Notes under the pieces: generated by a model
The model's database searches: none
What the model was told of the DNA's origin: nothing
Seen by the model: the letters and a program-made list of their open reading frames with translations, nothing else
Part shown: positions 12,186 to 24,210 of the stretch, piece by piece
Position numbering within the stretch: the first letter of the stretch is position 1
Layout of the letters: each line of letters starts with the position of its first letter
Program-made: the position numbers and the translations under genes
NCBI GenBank assembly: GCA_963691815.1
Contig: OY829663.1
Span: 4,559,023-4,623,022, forward strand
Reading direction: 5' to 3'
Source: Echiichthys vipera
Taxonomy: Eukaryota; Chordata; Actinopteri; Perciformes; Trachinidae
DNA length: 64,000 nucleotides

Positions 12186-12440
12186 ATTGAAAGAGAACCT
12201 GTCATGCTTTTCTGTCTTTTCTGACCTATGAATGTAGTTTTAATGTTTTGTGGTCATGTTAAATAATACCAAAGCATCAAACAATGAAGATCTTGCGTTT
12301 AGACGTGAGCTCCGCCAACCATCTGGGTCGGCTGTGCTCAGCTCTGAACGCTAGGGTGTCGGCCACTATTAGAGATTTCCTCAATTTTCTGGGACAGACA
12401 GAGCCTGCCACACAGAGGTGCTGCAGCATATCTGTATATA
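12186..12440 (+). mobile_element. MITE-like fragment, copy 2 (AAAGGGGACCTATTA family)
   Basis: It shares GCTTTTCTGT-TTTTCTGACC and TATGAATGTAGTT with 4018-4090 and then runs further, with GCGTTTAGACGTGAGC, AGCTCTGAACGCT and GGACAGACAGAGCCTGCC. This order fits the interior of the same fish element family. The first bases are mutated (AGAGAACCTGTCATGC), so this copy is old. A 132-residue frame on the reverse strand is a chance product of this element. Confidence 0.55.
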
Positions 12441-15400
12441 CTAGAATTGAATCTTATCTGATACAGAAATCCACGGCATAACTTCCTGAGTGTTTTGTCT
12501 GGCAGAGAGGTTAGTGTACCTTGGCAGGTTCCAGTTGCCAGGTTGGCTTGGCTCATGGCTGAACAATGAATGCACCTTTTCATGCCTTGGCATGGCACCA
12601 ATGTAATTTGTGCTTCTACTATGGGTGCATATTTTATAGCGCTTATCTTACATCTCCTCCATCTTAATGATGAATAATGGGTTAATTGTGCAAATGGGTT
12701 AATTGTGCAAAGCTTACACCGTATGATACAGGCCAACTACTTTTCTCCCTTGTTGTCTTGTTCACACTTTGTTGCCAGACAAGTTTGTATCCGTCAGGCT
12801 GCTCGCACTGATACTCATTAATAATAGTTTCTCTTTGTGCCATTGGTTATTGTTTGTTGTTGGTGTTCTCTCTTCTTCTTTTAAAGAAGTTCAAAAAGGG
12901 CTTCAGATGTTAGATCTTATTCACTACTACTGAATATGTGAGATGCATCAAGGTTAAGTACAACTGCAGTAGGGTACGTGAAGGTGGTGATGAGCAGGAT
13001 AGGGAAGTTAAGTGCCACTGTGGAGCCCTGTGTTCATGTGACCTCCAAAGCCATTGACAAGGGGATCTGCTTTATACCAAGCCAGCACAGATTGGTTTTG
13101 AGCCCTTTCCCACAGAAAAGCCACAAAAATATCCATGATGCAAAGTACACGGATGGAATCTTGGCTTACATTTTTGCTGAGGTCCCTCCACCCAACCAGT
13201 TGATCTAAACATTGCAGTGTATGCGTCACTTATAATGACTTTGGCTTTGAATCCTCAAGAGCATCCCAGTTTAAACCATTGCATTGTTAGCAGAGCACCT
13301 CAGAGTATTTCTGGAGGCAGCCACTGCATCTAAAATCGCCTGCCAGTCCTGTCGTTGATGACGATGTCTTTTGCTGAAATTGCAGGTGTAATTGGGGCCT
13401 TTGCATGTTAAGATGACACATTGCACCCCCAGAGCTAGAGCTCTTTATGGCTCGGTCTACATCGTCAGAAGATCTTTGCCCTGGAGGCAGAACATTGAGG
13501 CTGGGCCTGATCTTTTCATTCCACCATCATTCAAAGTCCTGACAGGCCAGCAAATTCCCCACACCCTTCCCAGCCTTTAGTTCAAAGCCTCACATTTGCC
13601 AGCAGAGAGGGGGTGTAGTGGTGAACTTGGGGCCCACTGAATTTAGCCTCAAGATGTTTTCAGTTGCATTTCCTCTGAAGTGGGGAGACTTTGTCTTCTC
13701 TTTCAGACTTCCTCATGTCCACTGTGGGTATTTTATGTGGTTAGATCCTATCAGTGTTGTTTTAGACACTTTAGCCCCTTTCCCAGTGGACAAAAGACGC
13801 CCTATCACCCACTAACATCTGGCTTTTGTCTTTAGTGGGAAAGGTTACAATCGGCATTCATTCCTGTGAGAAATGACTCTGCAGTAGTCACAGGTATTTA
13901 TCGGCTCAGCTGCTTTCAGCAACGATAGAACCATGACACCCGGACGGACAATTTAGCCACTTTTCTGGTGCCGTGCTCAACCCGCGTTGTCTCCGTCGGT
14001 AGCTCCTGCGTCGGTAGCTCCTGCGTCATCTCACTCACATTCTGTCGTCTCCGCCCAGGTAGCATTCGGACATCTTTCCTAATTAGTCGGCACTGAGTTT
14101 GATATCCAAAGAAATAAGTAATATTGTCGCTGGCCTCCATGCAGCTTTCTACTGTTTACTAATCCTGTTTTCTGGTGGGTTTGTGACGTTGAATGTGACA
14201 CACCATAAAAACTGAAATGCATACTCTATTGGCAGTGGAAAAGGAGTCTTTTTTTAGCAGGTTCTCCCACGTTTAGAATAACCTGCATATAATATTAGAG
14301 GAAGCGGGGGAATACATATCCTACAAAACAACCCTCTCATGCAGTGTCTATCAAAGTCATTGCTTTGGGAGTGTAGTGCTCTTAAGCTGCTGCAAGGCAT
14401 ATAACTGAGATGCCTTTGCAGCCTTTTCATTTGTACCAACTAATGATTATCTTCATAGCTGGACTGAAAAAGAGTCGGGGCAAATGTATTTTAAATAACA
14501 TCCCATAACTTACCAGAACAAGAGCCTGCATTCACATCGCTAAAACATCATGAACTGCATTTATAGGCAGGGTTTACAGTAACCCTTTAAAAGATATAAA
14601 GATGTGGCGGTGATGTTGGGGCTTGGAGGACATCTTGGTCAGATAGGGATCACCCAATCAGTCACGGTGAGCATGAGACTCTGCCTTTGATGGATCTTAT
14701 CAAAGCCTTCCGCCTCTTTCCTTTCTGGAACACTTCCAGCCTTGTTTAGAGCTAGCAGATAATTTGATGTTCATGTTAAGAGGCTCCTTTATGACATTGT
14801 GCCTTACTTGAAATGCACTTTGACAGCGCCACACCCTAAAACGCCTCTCAAGCCTTTGATCAACCTCTCAGCCAGACTGGATGTCCTCGTGATGTAGATC
14901 TATGTTATCTCTAATTGCCGTACTACCCTTTCTTCGTTTAGCATTTGAAAGGGGCAGGAACCATGTCTTTATGCGTTTAAGTGCTACTAAATCAACATTA
15001 ACAAAGACTTGCAGTACATTATCTTGCACATTTTCTTAATTAAACCTTGGATCAATATTCCATTGTCTAATAACAGCTTCATTGTCTTTTTTACTATGGA
15101 CTCCTTCCCGAGTTATCAAACAGTACCTCAGATTCAACCTTGCACTTTGCTATGTAATATCGATCATGACCCAGTTTCATTACCTGTTAGACTGTGCAAC
15201 CTCACAACATCTCAACCTCGTATTGTTTACTCGTAGCACCTGTGGTCGCCTGAACAGGAAAAAGGAAGTTGGTCTCTATACATCTTGCTCTGCCGCGACT
15301 TTGTTTTCAATGCATCAGCACCTTTAAATGGTGTGTTAGTTCTATAGATATTTTTACAGGCTCAAGTCTAGCTCAGATTCATGCCCATGGCTCAGATACA

Positions 15401-15745
15401 CCTCATGTACTGTAAAATACTGTCTGACTTGGCACCAGGATCAGATTATATACACTGTATAAGATCGCTATCCAGTCGTTGCAAATATAGCACAGGCATG
15501 TGACCACATACCACACCAGCGCTACCGAAATCCAATCACGCCTGTTCTACAAGGCTCATGCATCACAGATGGGGGATATACCCCAATGTGTTTTCTAAAT
15601 AACAGTATGTGAAAGATGCATTTACAGGCTTAGACTTGGACTTCTCTCCATCGATCCTTTTGGGACGACTCCTGCAAGGAAATTGGATTTCCAGCAGCTT
15701 ACAAAACACTTGTGTAGAAAATGAGGTATAAAAAAATAAAATACA
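12441..15745. other. Unassigned non-coding sequence
   Basis: Two small tandem duplications are visible: a 17-bp unit (TGGGTTAATTGTGCAAA) twice around 12668-12701, and a GTCGGTAGCTCCTGC unit twice around 13996-14026. Otherwise this is unique sequence with no exon or known repeat that I can support. Confidence 0.4.
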
Positions 15746-15888
15746 GTATAAGATAAACAATAAACTCTTAGCTACAAAATATAGAAAGTGAAACAGTAAA
15801 AAGTAAACAATAAACTCTTTACTGAATAAATATAGAAAGTAAAACAGTAAAAAGTAAACAATAAACTCTTAGCGTAATATTTATAAAG
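15746..15888. repeat. Minisatellite, about 51-bp unit, 2.8 copies
   Basis: Units start at 15746, 15796 and 15847. Each contains GTAAACAATAAACTCTT (first unit GATAAAC...) and TATAGAAAGT-AAACAGTA. The second and third unit starts are nearly identical, so the expansion is fairly recent. Confidence 0.85.
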
Positions 15889-17075
15889 TAGCATATAAGT
15901 AAAAACATAATTCACAGAAAATTAAATCAATAAGTTAAATGTAGAGAACTGTATAGAGGATAAATTGGATTAAATATAAAGGACAATATATATGGCATTG
16001 TGTTTTATACAGTTTTAGTCTTGAGTCAGCTTTAAAAACACAGGCTCCTACATTTCCCATAATGCACCTCAGAGGTATCTTTACTTGGACAGCCTCCGAA
16101 CTTCATGTCCCCAGTTTCTAACACGTCTCCTGTCAAATATTTAAAGTCTCAAGTAGAGCTAATGACTAACTTGAATATCCTAAAGATTCATTTACTAAAA
16201 ATGCCTCAATCAAAATCTTGTCTCATCTCATCATCTCAATCATCTTCTATTGTCGTAGCAACCCTTTCCCTAAACTGGAGCGTTAGTGTTTTTTACTTAA
16301 GCACTCGAGATGCAGTTCAGATAATCACTGGTAGATGTGTTTTTGCATGTGTGCAGGGCATGGGAAATAAACTGGAACAGCAGTGTTTAACTATTATATC
16401 CACCGCAGCGGTGCAGAGATGACTTTGAACACGGGGGTGATGAAGAAACCGAAGCGGCCATTACTAACGGAAATACGTTCTGCATTGATAATCCCAATTT
16501 AGGGATACAGTTGTACGGCCCTGGATAATCCTAATATATCACGCTCGGGTGCAGACCCAGAGTAAACAGGTGGTGTTTCGCTGCAGCCTTGAGGAAGGGA
16601 TCCCTTCAAGTGTTCATGCGGCAGCTGTAGGCGGCTGTAATCAGCCATCAGCACTTTGAGTTTGGAGTTTACGGAGATCCACTTTGTCGGGTCTCTAAAA
16701 GATACTCCCACACTTTGTGGGCAGAGTTTTTTAAGCCGCAGTTCTCCACGCATGCTATGCAACAAAAACAACGTACTTCTGCAATCGATGTCGATGAATT
16801 ACAGCACCTTAGTCCCGAGCCGAGCTCCAGCTTTTCTCCCTCCACAGCCACAGAAACTGAATTATCCTCTCCATCACGACTAAACTGACCTTTATGGGTA
16901 AACTTGATGTGAGTTCCCCTTTAAATTCTATCTGAAGAAGTGAGGCCGGTCACATTACTACTGATCTTCAGACCGAATGTTTTTTCACTCCCCGACAATT
17001 TGATGTAAATAACAACTGGAGGATTCATGTTGGTGTAGAAGCACCTGTCAGATTCCAGCACAGCATGGAGACTAT

Positions 17076-17078
<3 letters not shown>
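15889..17078. other. Unassigned non-coding sequence
   Basis: No gene or repeat is recognised. Confidence 0.4.

Positions 17079-17131
<53 letters not shown>
17079..17131. repeat. (CT)n microsatellite
   Basis: About 53 bp of uninterrupted CT on the + strand. It is a polypyrimidine mirror repeat with H-DNA potential. Confidence 0.95.
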
Positions 17132-17133
<2 letters not shown>

Positions 17134-17290
17134 TCCCCTCTGTTCAGACCACTCAAATAATATTATTAGTTTGAGCTCCAGCAGGAGGGCATCATATGAC
17201 TGCTTCTCCTGCTTGCTTTGTTCCCCCTCGCAGCGAGCTACCTCTCTCCTTGCGCCCTGTTTTTTTTCTTTTTGTGTGTGTCTACGCCAG

Positions 17291-17412
17291 TCTGCAGGGG
17301 AAGAGCCCTCCAGCTAATTAGAGACTTGCCAGTGGAATTTCACTATGACAAAGGGAGCTATTCATGTGGGCAGCATGTTGAATAGGCTGCACTGGCAGCG
17401 GTGATAGCCTTG
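17291..17412. promoter_or_regulatory. Possible conserved regulatory element (speculative)
   Basis: Unique sequence with a homeobox core (AGCTAATTAGAG), a SOX-like word (GACAAAGGG) and E-box-like words, next to CT-rich DNA. The texture resembles conserved vertebrate non-coding elements. There is no direct proof; cross-species alignment would decide. Confidence 0.2.
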
Positions 17413-18859
17413 CTCAGAGGAGTTAGCAAAGTGAAGACACTTCACTTTGAAGCTCGCCTTCTTGCGAAGACCGCCGCTCCTCTCTTCGCTTCTGTTTTGC
17501 CATCCATCATCTTCCGTTGCTCTCCGGTGTGGGAGGGGAGATCTGGGTTGTCAGCGCGGGGGTCAAACGGTTGACCTCCCGTCTTAGCATGTTGTCTTCG
17601 GCGAATTGATCCGGTGTCTCTGTGACGCACGTGGACCACTTCAATGCACGTTTCGTTTCAAACAGACATTCTGCACGAGCGCACTCCGTGTCCCCTTCCT
17701 CTCTGTTAATCCACCGTCTGACTGCGGGCCCAGAGTAAACTCAGCATGACCCTGGTCCTCATCTATTAGCAGAATTAGTCAGTAGCACTTGCACTTCATC
17801 TATCGGTAAAACCATCCATCCGTCTTTCCATCCCCTCCTCTCCACAGCACTTCTACGGGGGAAAATGTATTCTTTATGCTCAGACGGAGGGGAATTCCCT
17901 TCATGTGGAATGCGGATTGAAACCCACCCATCACATTTTCCACATAAAGTGTACCATAAAGCGGGACAGCTACCACGGTGTGCTAAATTTAAATCATCTC
18001 ACAGTTTATATCATCATATATCGCCCAACCCCTGGCGTCCACACAGACGCGTGAATGAAAATGCCATACATCAACAAATTGTTACAACACCAAACGCTTC
18101 CTAATTTCACAACACGTCTCACGTCCACTTATAGAAAGTCCGACACATGCATTCCTTCCAGGACTTCCCCTCCTATGGGACCGTAAAGATATTAACAGCT
18201 TCCTCTTTTCCTTCCTGTCTCGAAACACTTTAACCAGATAGTTTTCCTTCATCTTTTCACACATTCACAGATTTTTTTCTGGAAATCATTTCTGAGTACT
18301 TCTCTCCGGTTCAGTCTCTCTGTCATCTGTTTCTTTTTGGTGTGGCGCGTAGCTCTGCTCCTCTTCTGGGCATTTGCGTTCATATAAAACATTTTTTATT
18401 GCGGCACAAACCGTAATGACTCTCAGCGGGGATAGATTGCCTAATAAATGCTTGGATACATTTCGTCATGACTGTTTTTCTAATAGGAAGTTGTCATCTT
18501 TGTAATCGACCTCACCAGACGATAAACGTGCTGCGGGATACAGTGAGTGCAGCTCCAATCAGCTTTTCATTTTGCGACTAATAGGAACTGACGTCTGGAA
18601 GTAAAAGCTTGTTTTTCAAGCTTCCAACTTTTGAAATGAATGAGGATTGTTTGTCTCTTCTTGGCGCCACAGCAGGGATTTTGTTTTGATAACAGCAGCA
18701 GTTGAGTTTTTATTTTTAAAGGTAGCATCATCCGTCTGAGTACAAAGACGTGTAACAGAGTTGTTATTCACTTTCTTGCAGAGAGTGAGATGAGACGTTC
18801 GATACCACTCTCGTATCTGTATATTGATTATGAAGCAGGGAAAGGCAAAGTCAGCAGGG
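17413..18859. other. Unassigned non-coding sequence
   Basis: No exon or repeat is supported. Confidence 0.4.
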
Positions 18860-19095
18860 ACAGTCAGTGGGGACTTTACATGGGAATCAGAGGGTCAGGG
18901 GTTCAATCCCTATATGGACACAGTGCAGAGTGTAGACTGGTAGCTGGAGAGGTGCCAGTTCGCCTCCTGGGCACTGCAGAGGTACACTGAACCCCCTAAA
19001 GATTGCATGTGTGCGGTACCTAGGAGGGATTTGAGAAGAGATGCATTTGAAATTCCAGATGCCTGGACAAATAAATCCTATTTCTTTGTTTCTTT
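18860..19095 (+). mobile_element. tRNA-derived SINE, family 1, diverged copy
   Basis: A box B-like GGTTCAATCCC is present near 18900, followed by GTAGACTGGTAGCTGGAGAG, GTGCCAGTTCGCCTCCTGG and GCACTGCAGAGGT, all shared in reverse orientation with 23131-23469 and 46905-47260. The 3' part is strongly altered, though it still ends near AATAAATCC. The head (box A) is poorly kept. This is an old, inactive copy. Confidence 0.75.
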
Positions 19096-19102
19096 CAGAT
19101 AG

Positions 19103-19127
19103 TTAGCTTAGCTTAGCTTAGCTTAGC
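19103..19127. repeat. (TTAGC)n pentanucleotide repeat, 5 units
   Basis: Five clean TTAGC units. This is not the vertebrate telomere hexamer. Confidence 0.9.
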
Positions 19128-19635
19128 ATCAATAAAGTAAACGGCGTGTAGCCTGGCTCTGTCCAGAGATAATAAAACAGGCCAAAAGCTCATTAATTAA
19201 CACATTAAACATGCAGTTCCTTTAATAAACCTCATTCGTTTGTGAATGAGGAGGAAAAAAAACAGTTAGAGTGTGTGTGTGTGTGTGTTAACAGTGTCTG
19301 CGTATGAAAACAAACAAACAAAAAATAGACTTAATAAACTAGATCGTATCAGGAAACTGACGCTATAGCTGGAAATGCACGGCTCCAGACTAACTATTTT
19401 CACCAGGAGCACTTTTGCCCCCAACTGAAACTTTTAGCAGCGCAACCAGACATTTTAGGGGCACACACGGTAAATCAATGAGCGATGCAGAAATTACAAT
19501 GTGCTGTTTCAAATTCAGTGTCACATTTTTATAGTGTGATCTTTTGAAGATGCAACATAGAAGGTAAAGCGACAGCACCACCGCTGTCATGACAGTACGA
19601 TATTAAAAATATACCATACATAATGAATAAGGGGT

Positions 19636-19860
19636 GTGACGAGACGATACACGATATTGAGTCCACTCCACAAGAACGAGACAAGATCTTAACATTATTT
19701 TAAAACGTCAGTAATTTCTTAATGGTGGGTGGGGCTGCAGGTATCTCTGCATAGTACTTGTGTTAGCCGCGGCGTAGCCTCCCACATGCAGGACCAGATA
19801 TAAGATTCAGTCGCACACTATTGGGTCGCGGTCTGGAGCCCTGAAATGCTGAAATGTCGT
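19636..19860. repeat. Decayed mobile element related to the 27.05-27.21 kb inverted repeats
   Basis: The part ACTTGTGTTAGCCGC-GTAGCCT at 19756-19780 matches the terminal arms at 27050-27074 and 27183-27207 with 3 differences in 25. The preceding CATAGT also matches the reverse complement just outside the 27.2 kb arm. The upstream GACGAGACGATACACGATATT is a word set seen in fish repeats. Family and ends are not defined. Confidence 0.5.
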
Positions 19861-20259
19861 GCTGGTGGGCGGATGGATACACTGTTGTTTGTCAAGAAAT
19901 AGATCCAGCACACGACTTTCCCTAAAACAACAAATTGTCATTCTTTCCATTTCTGCTCAGAATCAAACAAACAAGACACAACTTTTGAATAAGACCTTTT
20001 TGGAGTGGTTAGCAGTTGTTCTGGAGCTGTTTTCCTTCTGCCTACAGTCTCAAGGCTAAGCTAAACAAGTCATGACTCCAGCTCTACACTTCACACACAG
20101 ACAAACATGTTGATGCCATTTTTCTCATTTCACTCTCAGACGGAAGGCGAATACTTTTATTCTGCTTAATATTGACCGTATGGAAATTTGCCATTTGAGT
20201 CTTATCTGAGTTGACACAGGCCCGTGAACATCAAAGTGTGACCCTACGGTTAGCAGGAG

Positions 20260-20783
20260 TCCGTTAGCACGCGTGCTACCGTCTGGCCAGTGTCGGTCCG
20301 TCACAGTCTCCGGCTCCGGCGCTGACGCTGAGACCCGTAATGCCGGCTGTCAGAGGATGCTTCTGCAGCCTTTATAGCGTGGCCGTGACGCAGGTCCATA
20401 GATAAATGTTTGACTTTCATGTCTGCGTCTGTGAGGTAAACAGACACAGGAGGAGAGAGGGTGGGGGAGCGAAGGGAGGGAGGAAAGAGATGAAGACGAA
20501 TAAAGAGAAGGAAAACAAAAGCGAGGCCTTCAAAGTGCGAAGGAATCGGAGGGAAAGGAAAGATGAAGGACAGATGGAGAACAAGAGAAGTAAGCGTGAG
20601 GAATGAGGACAGAGGCGAAAGAGGGCGGCGCGGGGGAGGAGGGGAGAGTGTCCTTGTTAGCCTTTGTACTGTATGGCCTTGTTTGTTTTCTATATGCTGT
20701 ACCCCTCACTCCCTCCCTCCCTCCCTCCGCGCTCCGCCTCAGCTGCTCACCCACCCTAACAATCCTCTTTTTATTTCTTCCAG
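20260..20783 (+). promoter_or_regulatory. CpG- and purine-rich stretch, possible alternative promoter
   Basis: From 20265 to 20400 CpG is locally frequent (for example CGGCTCCGGCGCTGACGC). The following 20440-20660 is strongly purine-rich with GGGCGGCGCGG, and a CCCT run lies at 20707-20728. It directly precedes the exon-like segment at 20784. Together these could mark a first-exon region, but no core promoter element can be confirmed. The purine tract alone would also explain the long open frames here. Confidence 0.25.
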
Positions 20784-20862
20784 GGCGGAGACGCGGCGGA
20801 CCACACAACGCAGGAGGCCTGGGGAAATCATTAACCACAAACAAACACACACAATATGACTG
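20784..20862 (+). other. Exon-like segment (candidate 5'-UTR/first coding exon)
   Basis: A pyrimidine-rich acceptor (TTTTTATTTCTTCCAG) ends at 20783 and a donor, G|GTAGGT-like, starts at 20863 (GTAGGTTTT), enclosing 79 bases. A single ATG at 20856-20858 lies seven bases before the donor, which would give M-T then a phase-1 intron. Exons of this shape (mostly 5'-UTR, start codon near the end) are common in large vertebrate genes. No matching downstream exon can be seen in the window and the protein cannot be identified. Splice-like pairs arise often by chance, so confidence is low. Confidence 0.25.
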
Positions 20863-21264
20863 GTAGGTTTTCTGTCCTGCGTGTCTGCCTGTGTGTTTAT
20901 ACATGTGTGTTTATGATGCGTGCGTGTGTGCGTACACATCACAGACTGGACCAGCGATGCATTAGCTTTATCCCTCATCCTCTAATTGTGCACGATGAGT
21001 TGTCACATATGCAGTGTGTGCAGCTCACGGGCTCGCTCCCTCAGCTCATAGCTCATAAACAGGAAGCTCCAGTGACTCACGCCGATGAGCTGCTTCAGGT
21101 ATTATTAGGCCCCAATTTCCTCCTGACGTTGCTGTGAGATGTTCCCCTGATTCGCTCCATTTTAAAGTCTTCACAACTTTCATTTGAAACTAATCCACAA
21201 AAGTAAAGTTAGAAGTGGAAATATGTTGGGTCATAAAAAGAATACATCTGTACAAGAGTATGAA
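20863..21264. other. Unassigned non-coding sequence
   Basis: Short GT-rich words at 20880-20935. No other feature is seen. Confidence 0.4.
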
Positions 21265-22095
21265 AATAAATGTGGGAATATAAAGAGGAATAAATAATAG
21301 AATTAAAAATGTGGAAATATAATGAGGAATAAATAAAATAATTAAAATGTGGAAATATAAAGAGGAATAAATAATAGAATTAAAAATGTGGGAATATAAA
21401 GAGGAATAAATAATAGAATTAAAAATGTGGGAATATAAAGAGGAATAAATAATAGAATTAAAAATGTGGGAATATAAAGAGGAATAAATAAAATAATTAA
21501 AAATGCAGAATTTTACAAGGGAATAAATAAAATAATTAAAATGTGGAAATATGAAGATGAATAAATAATATAATTAAAATGTGGAAATAAAAAAAGGAAT
21601 AAATAAAATAATTAAAAATGTGGAAATAAAAAAAGGAATAAATAAAATAATTAAAAATGTGGAAATATAAAGAAGAATAAATAAAATGATTAAAAATGTG
21701 GAAATATAAAGATGAATAAATAAAATAATTAAAAATGTGGAAATATAAAGATGAATAAATAATATAATTAAAATGTTGAAATAAAAAAAGGAATAAATAA
21801 AATAATTAAAAATGTGGAAATATAAAGAGGAATAAATAAAATAACTAAAAATGTGGAAATATAAAGTAAAAAAGTATAAAAAAGTAAAAACTAAACACGG
21901 AGATATAAAGAGGATTAAATGGAAGAATTAAAAATATGGAAATATAAAGAGGAATAAATAAAATAATAAATAAATGCAGAAATATAAAGAGGAATAAATA
22001 AAATAATTAAAAATGTGGAAATATAAAGAGGAATAAATAAAATAATTAAAAATGCAAAAATATAAAGAGGAACAAATAAAAAAAATAAAAAAGTA
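21265..22095. repeat. AT-rich minisatellite, 38-39 bp unit, about 21 copies
   Basis: The unit reads roughly AATGTGGAAATATAAAGAGG then AATAAATAAAATAATTAA. Successive AATGTGG starts are 38-39 bp apart (21269, 21308, 21346, 21385, 21424, 21463 and on). Subtypes differ by GGG versus GGA, AATAGAATT versus AAAATAATT, and AAAAAAAGG versus TATAAAGAGG. I count only about nine C residues on the + strand in over 800 bases, while G occurs several times per unit. Neighbouring units of the same subtype (21385-21480) point to recent local duplication. It has no coding capacity. Confidence 0.95.
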
Positions 22096-23130
22096 AATTA
22101 AACTTTAAACATGAAGAAAATAATGAATCCATGTGTGAATATAAATACAAACAACAAAATCTAATAAATGGTAATAAGTACAAAAATAAATATAAACCAT
22201 GAATAACTCATTTTTATTTCTCTATATATTTAATTCATATTAACACACCATTATTTAATCATCCCTTTATTTATCTATCCTTTTCCCATTGATTTTGCTT
22301 TTTTATGTTAAAAATAGAAAAAAAAAATACATTAAATCCTTTATATGTTGTGATGTGCTCTGAGATCTCCTGCACCGTCACTCACTTATCACTTTATTAA
22401 CTCCTCCCCTGTTTATTTTCTTATCCTCCCATGACTTGTCCTTTTTGACGGCCCTCCGTGACCCTTATGTAAAGGATGTTTTGAACGGTGCCGCCCATAG
22501 TGTCCATAGCCTCTCCTTCCACCGCACAGCTGGAGCAAACGGGGAAGTGCATAATTGCGGTTTAATCCCGCTCTAAGTCCCCGCGGCATTAGGGGAGGCA
22601 GCGGGCGCCGATAATGCATGGCAGCGCGGGGAGAGTGAGACGGAATAACCCCCGGTGAATTGTTTGGACAGATGTTTAGTGAGACAGGGGTTTTTCATGG
22701 TAGAGTGCTCACGCTGCACCAAAGGGGAGCGCTGTCAGCCACAGGTTGAATGGGGGGACCTGGACGCAGGTGATGCTAAAGTCAGACTTTACAATGACCT
22801 GGTGCGACCCGTCTCTGTGCGTTGCTGCGGCGATCCATGTGGTCTGGTTTTTGTCCTCATCTCTTGCAGTGGGGGAGAAGATGATAAAGGAGTAACTACT
22901 ACTATTGTAAATGTTTATGTTGTAACTGGATGTCATTTGGTATTTGATGTCGTTGACCCCTGAGTCCTTTACAGTAGGAAAGGTCTGTGACCTAGTTTGA
23001 CGGCGTACGAAGTTGCTTTGATTCGGTTCTTGTTGTTGCACATCGCTGTTCACCCACGGTATCGGGTTCTGTTTGATGCTGTTGTCTGCAAAGTCTGCAA
23101 GTTGCACATTTTTTTCTCTCTCTCTCTCTC
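22096..23130. other. AT-rich edge of the minisatellite, then unassigned sequence
   Basis: To about 22350 the sequence is AT-rich and may be decayed units. After that I see unique sequence with no supported exon. Confidence 0.4.
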
Positions 23131-23469
23131 TATTCCTTTATTTGTCCCGCAATGGGAAATTCAATTTTCACTCTAGTATTAATTTTCATGTTGCACACAC
23201 AGGCCCGAAACACACACACATGCACAGACAGGACCTATATACATGCAACTAATGTAGAGATGTTAGAGCGAGGGGGCTGCCAGTGACCGGCGCCCCGAGC
23301 AGTTGGGGTTTCAGTGCCTTGCTCTACAGCACCTCTGCAGTGCCCAGGAGATGAACTGGCACCTCTCCAGCCACCAGTCCACGCTCCATTCATGGTCCCC
23401 ACAGGGACTCGAATCAGCGACCCTCCGGTTCCCAGCCAAGTCACCTATGGACTTAGCCACTGCCGCCCC
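23131..23469 (-). mobile_element. tRNA-derived SINE, family 1, near full length
   Basis: Read on the minus strand from 23469, it starts GGGGCGGCAGTGGCTAAG (box A region), has a box B-like GATTCGAGTCC near 23410, then AGGTGCCAGTTCATCTCCTG, CACTGCAGAGGTGCTG, AACTGCTCGGGGCGC and GACAGTGCATGT-type words. It ends GAATTTCCCATTGCGGGAC followed by AATAAAGG. It is the most complete copy with 46905-47260. No clean target-site duplication was found. Confidence 0.9.
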
Positions 23470-24044
23470 TACTGCACGAAATATGATTTCCATACAACTT
23501 GACAGAACACGAAGGCAATTAAAAAATAACAGTCTCATGCAACGTGATTTATGTGTTTATTTGACTCAACTTAGCCGGTTACATTCATATGATTTCCTTC
23601 ATATTGTTTTCACGCTGCATTATATAAAGTGGGGAGTGTCACTGTACTGTCACAACATCTGCGTCTCTGTACCTTATTTATCTTTTTTGTATAAAGTCAG
23701 GTGAACACATCCAGTGTAAGCATTGTGTACCCGAAGTTTCCAGGCAAACCTAAACTTTTGCACGTAAACAATAGAGCTGAAAAGAAGTTTCCAGGCAAAT
23801 TAATGTCAGAAATACAAAATGGCATTTTGGACCGGGCCATTAATAGATAGAGATTCAGCAGTTTGGCTCAAACGGCAGATTTGTTGGTAGAAGCGCAGTT
23901 TCCTTTATTGTATACAACTCAGAATCCAATCATTTCTTTACTCGCACCTTCTTCTTTATCCGTCAGCGCTTTGGCCTCTTTGGCCGGTCACATCCATGTC
24001 AGGAGCTGTGTCTCCCACGTCGTTCATATCAGTAGTTAACTGCA
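23470..24044. other. Unassigned non-coding sequence
   Basis: No feature is supported. Confidence 0.4.
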
Positions 24045-24210
24045 GTTTTTATTGCTCCACCAACGATGGTATGGTTCAGTTCGGACTGTTTGTCTGTCAG
24101 CTGGTTACCAAAGAAACGACTGGTCTAACTTTCTCCAAACTCGGTTTGAAGGGAGGGTGAAGCACGGGTGGAGGAAGAACATTTGGAGCCGACTCACAGG
24201 GTGGATAGAC
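24045..24210 (+). repeat. Probable dispersed fish repeat fragment
   Basis: The order TTTGTCTGTCAGCTGGTTAC, then ACTTTCTCCAAACTCGGTTTG and GGGAGGGTGAAGCACGGG with GGAGGAAGAACAT, follows a dispersed repeat I recall from fish genomes (TTTGTCTGTCAGCA... AAACTTGGTGG... GGAAGAACCCATT). A 96-residue frame across it is not a gene. Confidence 0.45.

Noticed and set aside
19103..19127. Possible interstitial telomere repeat
   Set aside because: The unit is TTAGC (5 bp), not TTAGGG.
21265..22095. Possible CRISPR array because of regular 38-39 bp spacing
   Set aside because: The whole unit repeats, with no unique spacers, and the surroundings are vertebrate. It is a minisatellite.
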